A DNA stretch of 64,000 nucleotides from Paenibacillus sp. JNUCC32 (GTDB taxonomy: Bacteria; Bacillota; Bacilli; Paenibacillales; Paenibacillaceae), in assembly GCF_014863545.1 (NCBI RefSeq), contig NZ_CP062260.1:1674001-1738000 (forward strand). The letters run 5' to 3'. A model generated the notes under the pieces. The model was given only the letters and a program-made list of their open reading frames with translations. It was not told where the DNA came from and ran no database searches. The position numbers and the translations under genes are program-made. Position 1 is the first letter of the stretch, and every line of letters begins with the position of its first letter. Positions 1 to 7,617 of the stretch are shown here, one piece after another.

Positions 1-2
1 TT

Positions 3-1328
3 CAGGATTCGACGGGAGCTTGGAGTGAACCATACAGCCAAACGATTACGGTCGTTCAGCCGAACCTTCCGCCTGTAGCCATGTTCGAGACCGACAAGAT
101 GGAATATAAAATGGGCGAGCTGATCACCTATACGGATCAAAGCTACGACGACCAAGATAAGAACGAGGACCTGACGTACAAGTGGGAGAACAAAGAGTAT
201 GCCTTCTTCTCGCCTGGCGTGTATACCATCAAGTTGACCGTCACCGATAAGAAGGGACTTAGCTCCTCCTACGAGACGACCATCAACGTAACGAACGAGA
301 CGTTGTATGAGCAAGACGACTTCAATATGCTGTTCATTCCGGAAGGAGAGAAATTCTCGTTCCTCGGCAATGTCACTTCGCGTCCGAAGATCAATTATGA
401 TTTTTACGACGAGCCAAGCACGCTGATCCGCAGTAACAGCCCGGAAACCGTAAACAGCGAGGGCATCGTGTATCAAGAGACAGCGGTAGGCGACATGCGC
501 TTCATGATTCACCACGTGAACAATCTGAACAAAAACGTGAAGATGTACGTGATTGCAACTAACAAGAACAGTACCCCGGTAACGCTCAGACAAGATTACC
601 TGGGATTTGCAGGTCCATCGCCGATCGCGACGGCAGCAGGCAAAAAGTCCGTGCTGAATTATTTCCAATCCATGCAGGACGATTCGAAGCGAACTTCCGT
701 AACGCTTGCACCTGGCGAACAGAAGCTGGTCATGACGGAGCTGAGCGAGATTCGAATGAAGCAGGGGCATGTCATTTCCCTGTACTCGGATATGTATAGC
801 GACCTGCCGATCCAGTTCGACGTCGTAATGATTGACGAAAAATCCGATCCGTTGAAGGTGCTGAGCACGCTGCCGATCCTGGATCGCGATGGCGTTCATA
901 ACCGCGGCACCTATCCGGATTCGACGCGGATCATCCGTTATTCCGAGCTGGTGGGGGCAGAATCCCAGCGTCTCGTTCTTGGAGACAACCAGGATGACCC
1001 TAACCTGCAAGGCATGGATCCAATGGTTGGCGACATTACGCACAATACCGGCAACTTCGGGGTCCTGTATAAAATCACGCTGGATCGCGTAGCGCCGAAT
1101 ACCCTGATCTCGTTTAACCCGCGGGGCGGCAAGTACTCGGGTTATGCCATGATGAACGGAACGATCGTACCGATTTATTCCTTGGGCCAGGTATCCCCAG
1201 GAGAGCAAGCGGTTCTCTACCGTACAGGCGATTTTGAGCAAAAGGTTGAAATCATGCTGACGGCTGCGCCGGGAAGCAATTTGCCGGTAAACCTGCTGTT
1301 TACCCAATTGCCGGAAGTGATTCATTAA
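3..1328 (+). CDS. PKD-domain surface/secreted protein, C-terminal part (5' truncated)
   Basis: The reading frame is open from the first bases of the window, so this is the C-terminal part of a longer protein. The first visible residues end one repeat (SQTITVVQPN), followed by a PKD-like Ig-fold domain of about 75 residues containing the motif PGVYTIKLTVTDKKG, typical of extracellular PKD modules. The remaining ~320 residues form a beta-rich region that I do not recognise. There is no C-terminal LPXTG or membrane anchor; the protein ends in QLPEVIH. PKD folds usually mediate protein-protein or carbohydrate contacts outside the cell, so a cell-surface or secreted protein is inferred. Function beyond that is unknown. 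A terminator follows the stop by about 12 bases. Confidence 0.75.
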   Translation, partial: QDSTGAWSEPYSQTITVVQPNLPPVAMFETDKMEYKMGELITYTDQSYDDQDKNEDLTYKWENKEYAFFSPGVYTIKLTVTDKKGLSSSYETTINVTNETLYEQDDFNMLFIPEGEKFSFLGNVTSRPKINYDFYDEPSTLIRSNSPETVNSEGIVYQETAVGDMRFMIHHVNNLNKNVKMYVIATNKNSTPVTLRQDYLGFAGPSPIATAAGKKSVLNYFQSMQDDSKRTSVTLAPGEQKLVMTELSEIRMKQGHVISLYSDMYSDLPIQFDVVMIDEKSDPLKVLSTLPILDRDGVHNRGTYPDSTRIIRYSELVGAESQRLVLGDNQDDPNLQGMDPMVGDITHNTGNFGVLYKITLDRVAPNTLISFNPRGGKYSGYAMMNGTIVPIYSLGQVSPGEQAVLYRTGDFEQKVEIMLTAAPGSNLPVNLLFTQLPEVIH

Positions 1329-1340
1329 GATTGGAAGGAT

Positions 1341-1389
1341 AAAGGCTTTGCGACTTGAGCTTCTGCTTGAGGAGCGAAGCCTTTTCTTT
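1341..1389 (+). terminator. Rho-independent terminator of the PKD protein gene
   Basis: AAAGGCTTTGC pairs with GCGAAGCCTTT (one wobble) and is followed by a T-rich tail. It lies directly after the stop codon of the preceding gene. Confidence 0.75.
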
Positions 1390-1609
1390 AGAGCGTATCC
1401 CGTCGACGAGACGCGCTGAGTTGAGTTCAAAGGTACATAAGCAGGCGGGAGCATGGATTGTCATTCTCTATTTTTTAAGAGCGTGATGATTTATAATAGG
1501 GACACAACACAATATGAGCGTTCAACACGGCCTTTTTCTATGATAGCGTGAAAGTCATACGGGATTTTAGATGTAATCGTTGAGCTTGCTGACGGATATA
1601 TAAAACTTT

Positions 1610-1678
1610 GGAGTGATGGCTTGTGGTTAAAGCGGTGGATGTACCCTCCTGAAATAGAACGATTTTATTTTAGGAGGG
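1610..1678 (+). promoter_or_regulatory. Translational attenuator of the cat gene
   Basis: A 13-bp stem is formed by 1644-1656 and 1666-1678 (one G-U pair). Three further inner pairs are possible. The right arm contains the GGAGGG ribosome binding site of cat, so the stem hides it. The left arm overlaps the last codons and the stop of a nine-codon leader ORF that has its own GGAG at 1610-1613. This is the architecture known from cat-86 and pC194 cat: a ribosome stalled by chloramphenicol in the leader opens the hairpin and frees the cat start. Here the mechanism is inferred from sequence only. Confidence 0.85.
1623..1652 (+). CDS. cat leader peptide (MVKAVDVPS)
   Basis: This nine-codon ORF starts with GTG, nine bases after a GGAG, and ends with TGA inside the left arm of the attenuator stem. 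The peptide MVKAVDVPS resembles the start of the cat-86 leader (MVKTDKISS) in length, GTG start and MVK beginning. Its expected role is drug-dependent ribosome stalling rather than making a functional product. An overlapping four-codon ATG frame at 1616 is less well placed relative to the GGAG. Confidence 0.75.
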   Translation: MVKAVDVPS

Positions 1679-1685
1679 CAAATAA

Positions 1686-2339
1686 ATGAATTTCCATACC
1701 ATTGATATCGAGCGGTGGAACAGACTCCCTTATTTCGAGCATTACACAAACGTAAATCAATGCACCTACAGCATGACTGTCGACACGGATATCACGCTGT
1801 TGCTTCAAGCACTGAAGATTCGGGGGTATAAGCTTTACCCGGCTTTTATTTACATGGTGACCCGGGTTGTCAATGAACGCGCAGAATTCAAAACCTCGTA
1901 TAGCCCAGAGGGACAACTGGGGTACTGGGATTCCATGACGCCAAGTTATACTTTTTTTCACAAGGATGATCATACCTTCTCCAGCTTATGGACTGAATTT
2001 GCGAACGATTTTGATCGATTCCATGATCTATATGAGCAGGACATGGAACGTTATCGGGATGTCAAAGGGATCTTCGTTAAGGAGAATCCACCGCCCAATA
2101 CGTTTCCCATATCCATGATCCCCTGGGCAAGGTTTAGCGGGTTCAACCTGAATATTGCCCATGATAAAGAATATTTGCTGCCGATCATCACGGGCGGCAA
2201 ATACGCCGAGCAGGGAGGGCGCATGCTGCTGCCGGTTTCAATGCAGGTGCACCATGCGGTGTGTGATGGTTACCATGCCAGCATGTTCTTTCAAGCTTTG
2301 CAAAAAATGGCGGATTCCTGTGAGGACTGGCTAAAATAA
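1686..2339 (+). CDS. cat: Chloramphenicol O-acetyltransferase (type A)
   Basis: The 217-residue product has the usual length of trimeric type-A CAT enzymes, which transfer acetyl from acetyl-CoA to the 3-hydroxyl of chloramphenicol. The diagnostic active-site motif HHAVCDGYH is at 189-197, with the general base His190 and the structural Asp194. The N-terminal FEHYTNVNQCTYSMTVDTDIT block and the PWARFSGFNLN block are also family hallmarks. The enzyme is cytoplasmic, with no signal peptide. The start is an ATG seven bases after GGAGGG, which is sequestered by the upstream attenuator hairpin, so expression is probably drug-inducible. The gene stands alone and is flanked by terminators. No mobile-element genes are adjacent, so it looks like a resident chromosomal resistance gene. 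Confidence 0.93.
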   Translation: MNFHTIDIERWNRLPYFEHYTNVNQCTYSMTVDTDITLLLQALKIRGYKLYPAFIYMVTRVVNERAEFKTSYSPEGQLGYWDSMTPSYTFFHKDDHTFSSLWTEFANDFDRFHDLYEQDMERYRDVKGIFVKENPPPNTFPISMIPWARFSGFNLNIAHDKEYLLPIITGGKYAEQGGRMLLPVSMQVHHAVCDGYHASMFFQALQKMADSCEDWLK

Positions 2340-2405
2340 TGGGATGTTCGATGAATGCCCAACTCGAACGGGAAATGGTGCATTCATGGCATCATGAAAA
2401 AGGAG

Positions 2406-2434
2406 AGACGGCTGCTGCGCAGTCGTCTTTTTTT
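2406..2434 (+). terminator. Terminator after cat
   Basis: AGACGGCTGC and GCAGTCGTCT form a 10-bp stem with a 3-base loop followed by seven Ts. Confidence 0.85.
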
Positions 2435-2523
2435 ATCTAATCTAGTCACACCTTTAAGCTCGACAACTCGATGCTCCAAAAAATCCTCATAGAATCTTCA
2501 CAAGTTTTGGTTAATAACATACA

Positions 2524-2549
2524 ACCTTGGTACAAGGTAATCCTATAAT
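2524..2549 (+). promoter_or_regulatory. Inverted repeat and -10 box upstream of the Cys-rich protein
   Basis: ACCTTG-GTA-CAAGGT (2524-2538) is a perfect 6-bp inverted repeat sitting immediately upstream of a consensus TATAAT (2544-2549). No good -35 box lies at normal distance. The repeat occupies the spacer, as in MerR-type (CueR-like) metal promoters, but the regulator is not encoded nearby, so this is only a candidate operator. Confidence 0.45.
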
Positions 2550-2575
2550 TGCTAAGACCGAAAGGAGAATGTTGT

Positions 2576-2905
2576 ATGTCACACGAATCATTTCAAAAAT
2601 GCATCGAGGAATGCTTGCGCTGTATGGTAGCTTGTAACCATTGTTACACCGCATGTTTGGAGGAACAGGATGTTGCGATGATGAAGGAATGCATACGATT
2701 GGATCGACAGTGTGCGGATATATGTAATTTTGCGGCTCAGGCCATGTCCACGAACAGCATGTATGCCAGAGAAATATGCAGGATCTGTGCCGATGTTTGT
2801 GAAGCTTGCGGAAACGAGTGCAAGAAGCATGATGCTAAGCACTGTCAGGAATGTGCGGAAGCCTGCTTCAGATGTGCGAAGGCATGCCGGGAGATGGCAG
2901 CTTAA
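2576..2905 (+). CDS. Cys-rich four-helix-bundle protein (DUF326 family)
   Basis: The 109-residue cytoplasmic protein has about 19 cysteines arranged as CxxC/CxxxC pairs along four predicted helices (CIEECLRCMVACNHCYTACLE near the start, CAEACFRCAKACREM at the end). This is the pattern of the DUF326/four-helix bundle copper-binding (Csp-like) family, whose studied members store Cu(I) by thiolate ligation. The start ATG at 2576 is eight bases after AAAGGAG and gives the usual MSHESFQKCIEECLRC beginning. An earlier in-frame start at 2549 would lie on the -10 box and is rejected. The gene is monocistronic, and the repeat array begins about 30 bases downstream. Metal identity is inferred. Confidence 0.85.
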   Translation: MSHESFQKCIEECLRCMVACNHCYTACLEEQDVAMMKECIRLDRQCADICNFAAQAMSTNSMYAREICRICADVCEACGNECKKHDAKHCQECAEACFRCAKACREMAA

Positions 2906-3073
2906 GCAGGGGAACGATCGAGCAGTTGGACGATGCGGAGGCTCGCTATATGCTGGAATGGTCCTATAATTGGATACATGTAGACTAAGTGGGCAGATGT
3001 AGAATGAGGGGGCACCGCTGCCTGCTGGAGTGAGACTGTTATGGTGATTGTGAGGACAGCTAATGGGTGAGTC

Positions 3074-3178
3074 GGTAATACGTCGCAACCCCTATATTGG
3101 TGAAATCAGCCGAATAGGGAGATTGTGTGGATAGAGGATTCGCTATTTACTGGTATTGGTACGATATTGGACTCATGC
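3074..3178. repeat. Left bracketing direct repeat of the array
   Basis: It begins GGTAATACG and runs through CGCAACCCCTATATTGG to ATATTGGACTCATGC. It matches 4191-4301 with few substitutions and a short internal length difference. Confidence 0.85.
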
Positions 3179-3216
3179 TTATTGAAGAGGCCCAGCTACT
3201 TGCTGGAAAATGCCCC

Positions 3217-3593
3217 AAATGGAGCTCATGAGGACAGAGGATCCGTTATTACGCCGAAATGGGCCTATTATGGTGATCAAGCGGACACAAGATCCGTTAT
3301 TGCACCATAATCACGGAAGAATCCACGCTAAATCCAACAATAGCGGATCTCTTGTCCGCATAATGCCATGAAATAGGTGAAAACAATGGAATAGCGGAAC
3401 CAGTGTCCGTTAACCTCACATATCGAAGTAGAGGAATCTCTATCTGCTAGAATGGGCCTGTAATTGGACACATGTACACAAAAGAAGGCCCAGCTACTTG
3501 CTGGAAATTGCCCCAAATGGAGTCGATGAGGACAGAGGATTCGTTATTTCACCGAAATGGAGTTCATGAGGACAGAGGATTCGTTATTACGCC
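3217..3593. repeat. Long repeat unit A
   Basis: The unit starts AAATGGAGCTCATGAGG and contains GGGCCTATTATGGTGATC at 3261. It ends with two extra ~40-bp sub-repeats, which makes it longer than unit B. Confidence 0.85.
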
Positions 3594-3931
3594 GAAATGG
3601 AGCTCATGAGGACAGAGGATCCGCTATTACGCCGAAATGGGCCTATTATGGTGATCAAGCGGACACAGGATCCGTTATTGCACCATAATCACGGACGAAT
3701 CCACGCTAAATCCGACAATAGCGGATCTCTTGTCCGCATAATGCCATGAAATAGGTAAAAACAATGGAATAGCGGAACCAGTGTCCGTTAACCTCACATA
3801 TCGAAGTAGAGGAATCTCTATCTGCTAGAATGGGCCTGTAATTGGACACATGTACACAAAAGAAGGCCCAGCTACTTGCTGGAAATTGCCCCAAATGGAG
3901 TCGATGAGGACAGAGGATTCGTTATTTCACC
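3594..3931. repeat. Long repeat unit B
   Basis: Nearly identical to unit A over about 300 bases; the GGGCCTATTATGG anchor lies at 3639. It carries one fewer ~40-bp sub-repeat than unit A. Confidence 0.85.
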
Positions 3932-4130
3932 GAAATGGAGCTCATGAGGACAGAGGATCCGCTATTTCGCCGAAATGGGCCTATTATGGTGATCAAGCGG
4001 ACACAGGATCCGTTATTGCACCATAATCACGGACGAATCCACGCTAAATCCGACAATAGCGGAACTCTTGTCCGCATAATGCCATGAAATAGGTAAAAAC
4101 AATGGAATAGCGGAACCAGTGTCCGTTAAT
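3932..4130. repeat. Long repeat unit C (truncated)
   Basis: It has the same beginning as units A and B, with the anchor at 3977. Identity is lost after GTGTCCGTTAA near 4128, where unrelated sequence leads into the right bracketing repeat. Confidence 0.85.
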
Positions 4131-4190
4131 ATCACAAATCCATGGGGTTTAACAAAGCTGTATCTATGGCGTTATCCTAATTAGGGAATT

Positions 4191-4301
4191 GGTAATGCGA
4201 CGCAACCCCTATATTGGTGAAATCAGCCGAATAGGGAGATTGTATGGACAGAGGATCCGCTATTTGCTGGAATCGGAATCGGCATGATATTGGACTCATG
4301 C
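4191..4301. repeat. Right bracketing direct repeat of the array
   Basis: Second copy of the 3074-3178 sequence. It shares the CGCAACCCCTATATTGG block, the GGGAGATTGT block and the terminal ATATTGGACTCATGC. Confidence 0.85.
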
Positions 4302-4332
4302 CGATTCCTGCCGAACTGAATGACAGGATAAC

Positions 4333-4369
4333 AAAAAGCTTACACCGTTACATAACGGGTAAGCTTTTT
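4333..4369. terminator. Strong bidirectional hairpin downstream of the repeat array
   Basis: A stem of 17 pairs with one bulge (arms start AAAAAGCTTAC and end GTAAGCTTTTT) with a two-base loop. The A/T runs on both ends allow termination in either direction. No gene ends just upstream on either strand, so its client transcript is unclear. Confidence 0.7.
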
Positions 4370-4479
4370 GAATTCCAAATAGGCTTTGGATTAGTTGACT
4401 ATCGAATGAATACGAGTTTACTGTACAATTTTAGTGATAAGGTATCTGTTATAGCGAGAATGACCGATTTCCGCCGTTC

Positions 4480-4513
4480 AAAAAAATCCCTCTCACCTAA
4501 AATGAGAAGGATT
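4480..4513 (-). terminator. Terminator of the MFS transporter gene (minus strand)
   Basis: Read on the minus strand, AATCCTTCTCA and TGAGAGGGATT pair (one mismatch) around a 7-base loop and are followed by six Ts. It is located about 10 bases after the stop of the leftward MFS gene. Confidence 0.8.
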
Positions 4514-4522
4514 AAAATAGTT

Positions 4523-5728
4523 CTATGAAGCTTTAACCGATGTCAGGAGCGTTAACTCCGATTGCTCTTGGTCGAGCTGATGGCAGCGGGAAGTTATGAC
4601 AAAAGCTCCCATAGCGAATGCAACTGCGGCCCACGGCAGGTAGGCCAGGCCAATGCTGTCCACGACCAGGCTGCCCAGAAGGGAGCCGAGCGCAATTCCC
4701 ATGTTCGATGCAACCGGCATGAGCGTGGAAGCGAAGTCCTTGGAGCCGGGCGAAGATTCATCTGCCAAGTCAATCAGGTATAACTGAACGGCGGTACTGA
4801 GCGCAAAGGAGAAGCAGGCGACCAGCATCAAGGATGCTAATGCCATCCACGGGAGCGATAGGGTGAGAGCCAGAGCCGTCATAATCATCGCTTGGATGGT
4901 GAAAATCACTTTCAATTTAACCCGGGAATTGCCTTGCGCTACCTTGGCGCCAAGCCAGTTGCTTAGAATCGTGAAAGCGCCGTAAGCCAGCAGGACGGTG
5001 CTGATCCATTGCTGCGGAATCCCCAGCACGTTCTCAAACAGCGGCGTGATGTACGTGTATACGATAAATACGGAGCCTACGCCGAAAACCGGAATGAAGA
5101 ACGCAAGACGAATCCGTTGGTTTTTGAATAAGGCAAATTGCTGCTTCATGGAGCTTACGCTAATCGTATTGCTCTTGGGCATAACGGCCAACATGAACGC
5201 AAGCGGGATGATCCCCACAAGTGAAGTAACGATAAAAGCGGTTTGCCATCCAGCCATTTGGCCGATCTGCGTCCCGACGGGAACGCCCAGGACATTCGCT
5301 ATGGAAAAACCTCCAATGATCCAGGCAACCGCGCCAGCCCTGCGGGAAGCGCTCATATGCTCACTGGTTGCGGCAATGGCCAGCGACAAGGTCAATCCGC
5401 ACAGAATGGCGGTGATGATGCGAATGAACAGCATGACAGGATACGTGGTGGCGAAGATGGTCAAGTAATTAAACACCAACACCGCAATGTACGCTGACAG
5501 GATGGTAACATGCCGTGGAATGCGTCCGAGCAGCGTCACTGCAAAAGGCGTTCCGAGCGCATAAGCGATAGCAAAGCAGGATACGAGGACACCTGCAGCC
5601 GCAAGCGAAATGCTGAGAGTTGCGCTAATGTCCTTCAATAATCCAACAATGACGTATTCGGTGGTACCCAGCACAAAGGCTGCAAACGTAAACGCGATAA
5701 TAAAAATGGTTTCTCTCAATCTGGTCAT
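4523..5728 (-). CDS. MFS transporter, DHA1/AraJ-type efflux permease
   Basis: The 401-residue polytopic membrane protein has about twelve hydrophobic segments. The N-terminal FVLGTTEYVIVGLLKDISATL block is typical of the AraJ/YdhP/YceJ branch of DHA1 drug-and-sugar exporters. The loop between TM2 and TM3 (LLGRIPRHVTIL) is the usual motif-A position but is degenerate. Substrate cannot be deduced; family members export sugars, purines, or drugs such as chloramphenicol. The ATG is preceded by AGGAG on the minus strand. It is transcribed divergently from the aminotransferase gene, with a 150-base shared intergenic region that contains a TTGACT -35-like box on the minus strand. Confidence 0.88.
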   Translation of the reverse strand: MTRLRETIFIIAFTFAAFVLGTTEYVIVGLLKDISATLSISLAAAGVLVSCFAIAYALGTPFAVTLLGRIPRHVTILSAYIAVLVFNYLTIFATTYPVMLFIRIITAILCGLTLSLAIAATSEHMSASRRAGAVAWIIGGFSIANVLGVPVGTQIGQMAGWQTAFIVTSLVGIIPLAFMLAVMPKSNTISVSSMKQQFALFKNQRIRLAFFIPVFGVGSVFIVYTYITPLFENVLGIPQQWISTVLLAYGAFTILSNWLGAKVAQGNSRVKLKVIFTIQAMIMTALALTLSLPWMALASLMLVACFSFALSTAVQLYLIDLADESSPGSKDFASTLMPVASNMGIALGSLLGSLVVDSIGLAYLPWAAVAFAMGAFVITSRCHQLDQEQSELTLLTSVKAS

Positions 5729-5879
5729 GGTTGTCTCTTCTCCTGGTTTCTCTTTTTGTATGGTTCGATCTTACGATATGAAAGGCTTTTCAAGTCAAGC
5801 CCCAGATCGGAATTCCAAGAGAAGCTAAAGCCGGCTTCATGCTATAATGTAGGAAAAAAAAGTGGAGTGGGTGGATACC

Positions 5880-7100
5880 ATGCCGAATCAAACTTCTAAG
5901 CGATCATGGCGTGCAGACAAATTATCACAGATCGGTTCTTCGATATTTGCCGAGGTCAGCGAATGGAAACAAGAAGCTGCCCAGGCGGGAAGACATATCA
6001 TCGATTTGAGTATTGGCAGTCCTGACCGTGGTCCTTCTGACGATATACGCGAGATCCTGAGCCAAGAAGCGCTAAAAGAAGATAACTATACATATCCGGG
6101 CACCAGAGGAACCATGGAATTCCGAGAGCAGTCGGCAGCATGGATGAAGCACCGCTTTGGCGTGAACGTCGATCCAGATACGGAAATACTGGCCTTAATG
6201 GGCTCTCAGGACGGATTATCGCATTTGGCTCAAGCCATATGCAATCCGGGGGATTTGGCTATTGTGCCGAATCCGGGATATCCGATTTATGCCGGAGCCC
6301 TTGCGATCGCAGGGGTAACGCCTTGGTATTTGCCACTGAAAGAAGAGCGGGGGTTCGTGCCCGATCTGGACAGCATACCGGACGAGATTTGGATGAAAGC
6401 AACCTTCATCCTGCTGAATTTTCCGGGGAATCCGATTGCGGTTCAGGCCGATCTTGCTTTTTTTGAAAAGCTGGTCGGTTTGGCGAAAAAATGGGACGTG
6501 CTCATCGTCCATGACCTGGCCTATTCCGAAATGGGCTTTGACGGTTATCGCCCGATAAGCGTACTGCAGGCTCCAGGCGCCATCGACATAGCCGTGGAAT
6601 TTCACTCCTTCTCCAAAAGCTTTAATATGGCAGGCTGTCGCATCGGTTTTCTTGCCGGTCATGAGGAAGCTGTCGGCGCGCTGCGGGAATACAAAAGCAA
6701 CATCGATTTCGGCGTGTTCAAGCCGGTTCAGACGGCGGCGGTCCATGCCTTGCGTCAAGCCATGGCTGCTTCCCACGAAGAACGCGGTGTTGCTTCGCTG
6801 TATGAACAACGCCGTGATGTCCTCGCAGCTTCCCTGGCCGAAGCGGGGTGGGACGTTCCTAAACCGCTGGCCACGATGTTTCTATGGGCTCGGATGCCAG
6901 AAGCTTTTCGCCAGGAAGCATGGAGTTCGCGGCGGTTCGCCCGCGAATTGCTGTTGAATACAGGCGTGGCGGTTATACCAGGAGATGCTTTTGGCTCTGA
7001 AGGTGAAGGATACGTGCGAATCGCGCTGGTGCAGGAAGAGGAAGCTCTGCGCGAGGCGGCGGTGCGCATAGGGAAATTTATTGGAGGTGTTTCGCCCTAA
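5880..7100 (+). CDS. PLP-dependent class I/II aminotransferase (DapL/AlaT-like)
   Basis: A fold-type I aminotransferase of 406 residues. The PLP-binding lysine is Lys236 in SFSKSFNMAGCRIGF. Other family landmarks are NPGYPIYAGA near 131, NFPGNPIAVQA (usually NYPNNPTGA) near 180, and HDLAYSEMGF near 211. The substrate is uncertain; close relatives are annotated as LL-diaminopimelate aminotransferase or as alanine/aromatic aminotransferases. The ATG at 5880 follows GGAG by about 12 bases. An in-frame GTG at 5862 lies too near the TATAAT at about 5845 to leave a normal leader. The secreted-protein gene that follows starts on the base after its stop, so the two are probably cotranscribed. Confidence 0.88.
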   Translation: MPNQTSKRSWRADKLSQIGSSIFAEVSEWKQEAAQAGRHIIDLSIGSPDRGPSDDIREILSQEALKEDNYTYPGTRGTMEFREQSAAWMKHRFGVNVDPDTEILALMGSQDGLSHLAQAICNPGDLAIVPNPGYPIYAGALAIAGVTPWYLPLKEERGFVPDLDSIPDEIWMKATFILLNFPGNPIAVQADLAFFEKLVGLAKKWDVLIVHDLAYSEMGFDGYRPISVLQAPGAIDIAVEFHSFSKSFNMAGCRIGFLAGHEEAVGALREYKSNIDFGVFKPVQTAAVHALRQAMAASHEERGVASLYEQRRDVLAASLAEAGWDVPKPLATMFLWARMPEAFRQEAWSSRRFARELLLNTGVAVIPGDAFGSEGEGYVRIALVQEEEALREAAVRIGKFIGGVSP

Positions 7101-7544
7101 ATGAAATGGCTTGGAGTCGGCTTCGCCATGTTTCTGGCGCTGACGCTGTTCCCTCAGAGTGCGGGCGAACTCGTTCATTATCAGGCACCGTACATAGAGG
7201 AAGTTGATGGTGCTGACAGCAACACGCCTTTTAAGGTGCAATATATAGACTTGGATAAGTACCAGGGCGTCAATGCGTACGAAAACACGTTTACCACCAT
7301 GCCGGAGCAGGGCAGCAAATTAACCGTTAAGGTTCATAACAAGAACAGCACGAGCCACGTGATGCTGAAGGTCTACCGGGGAACGGAGGAATTCGGATAC
7401 GCAGATGTCAAAGCCCGCACGGAGGGAACCCGGACATTCGCCATGCATGACGGGCGTGGAGTAACGGGGGATTGGAAGGTTTACATTACGTCGCGAGACG
7501 GGCAAATTATGAACCTGCAGATACGAGCAGGACAGCATGATTGA
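7101..7544 (+). CDS. Small secreted protein of unknown function
   Basis: The 147-residue protein has an N-terminal signal-like segment (MKWLGVGFAMFLALTLFPQSAG), so it is probably exported. The mature part is mostly beta strand, with the phrases YENTFTTMPEQGSKLTVKVH and GVTGDWKVYITSRDG, resembling a small jelly-roll or Ig-like fold. I do not recognise the family. The ATG directly abuts the TAA of the aminotransferase gene, implying coupled translation. No obvious terminator follows; the next gene begins after about 70 bases. Function is unknown, and no enzyme motif is visible. Confidence 0.6.
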   Translation: MKWLGVGFAMFLALTLFPQSAGELVHYQAPYIEEVDGADSNTPFKVQYIDLDKYQGVNAYENTFTTMPEQGSKLTVKVHNKNSTSHVMLKVYRGTEEFGYADVKARTEGTRTFAMHDGRGVTGDWKVYITSRDGQIMNLQIRAGQHD

Positions 7545-7617
7545 TAGACGCTAAGACTACATTTTTTCTTTCTTATCAAGTTGTTTGTTAATTCAAGCAT
7601 AATTAAGGGTGAGCGCA

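Larger units (their letters stand above)
2935..4303. repeat. Nested non-coding repeat array (1.35 kb)
   Basis: This region has no credible gene but is built almost wholly of repeats. Three long direct units start at 3217, 3594 and 3932 (about 377, 338 and 199 bases before divergence). Their lengths differ because they contain one to three copies of a ~40-bp sub-repeat carrying GAGGACAGAGGATYCG. A ~105-bp direct repeat brackets the array at 3074-3178 and 4191-4301. Degenerate copies begin near 2935. A ~21-base core (GGACA..GGATCCGYTATT or its complement) occurs at least 11 times in one orientation and 6 times in the other. Identical 62-codon open frames in two units are only by-products of the repetition. 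Confidence 0.9.

Noticed and set aside
3328..3894. Two identical 62-codon minus-strand frames
   Set aside because: They are the same long repeat read twice; no ribosome site, no known domain, and the third unit does not preserve the frame.
2935..4303. CRISPR array
   Set aside because: The sequences between repeated cores are themselves repeated, the period is variable and both orientations occur; no cas genes are nearby.
2935..4303. Insertion sequence or MITE pair
   Set aside because: No transposase, terminal inverted repeats or target-site duplication; the outer repeats are direct.
4244..4528. 94-codon open frame after the repeat array
   Set aside because: It begins inside a bracketing repeat, runs through two hairpins and has no ribosome site or recognisable protein sequence.
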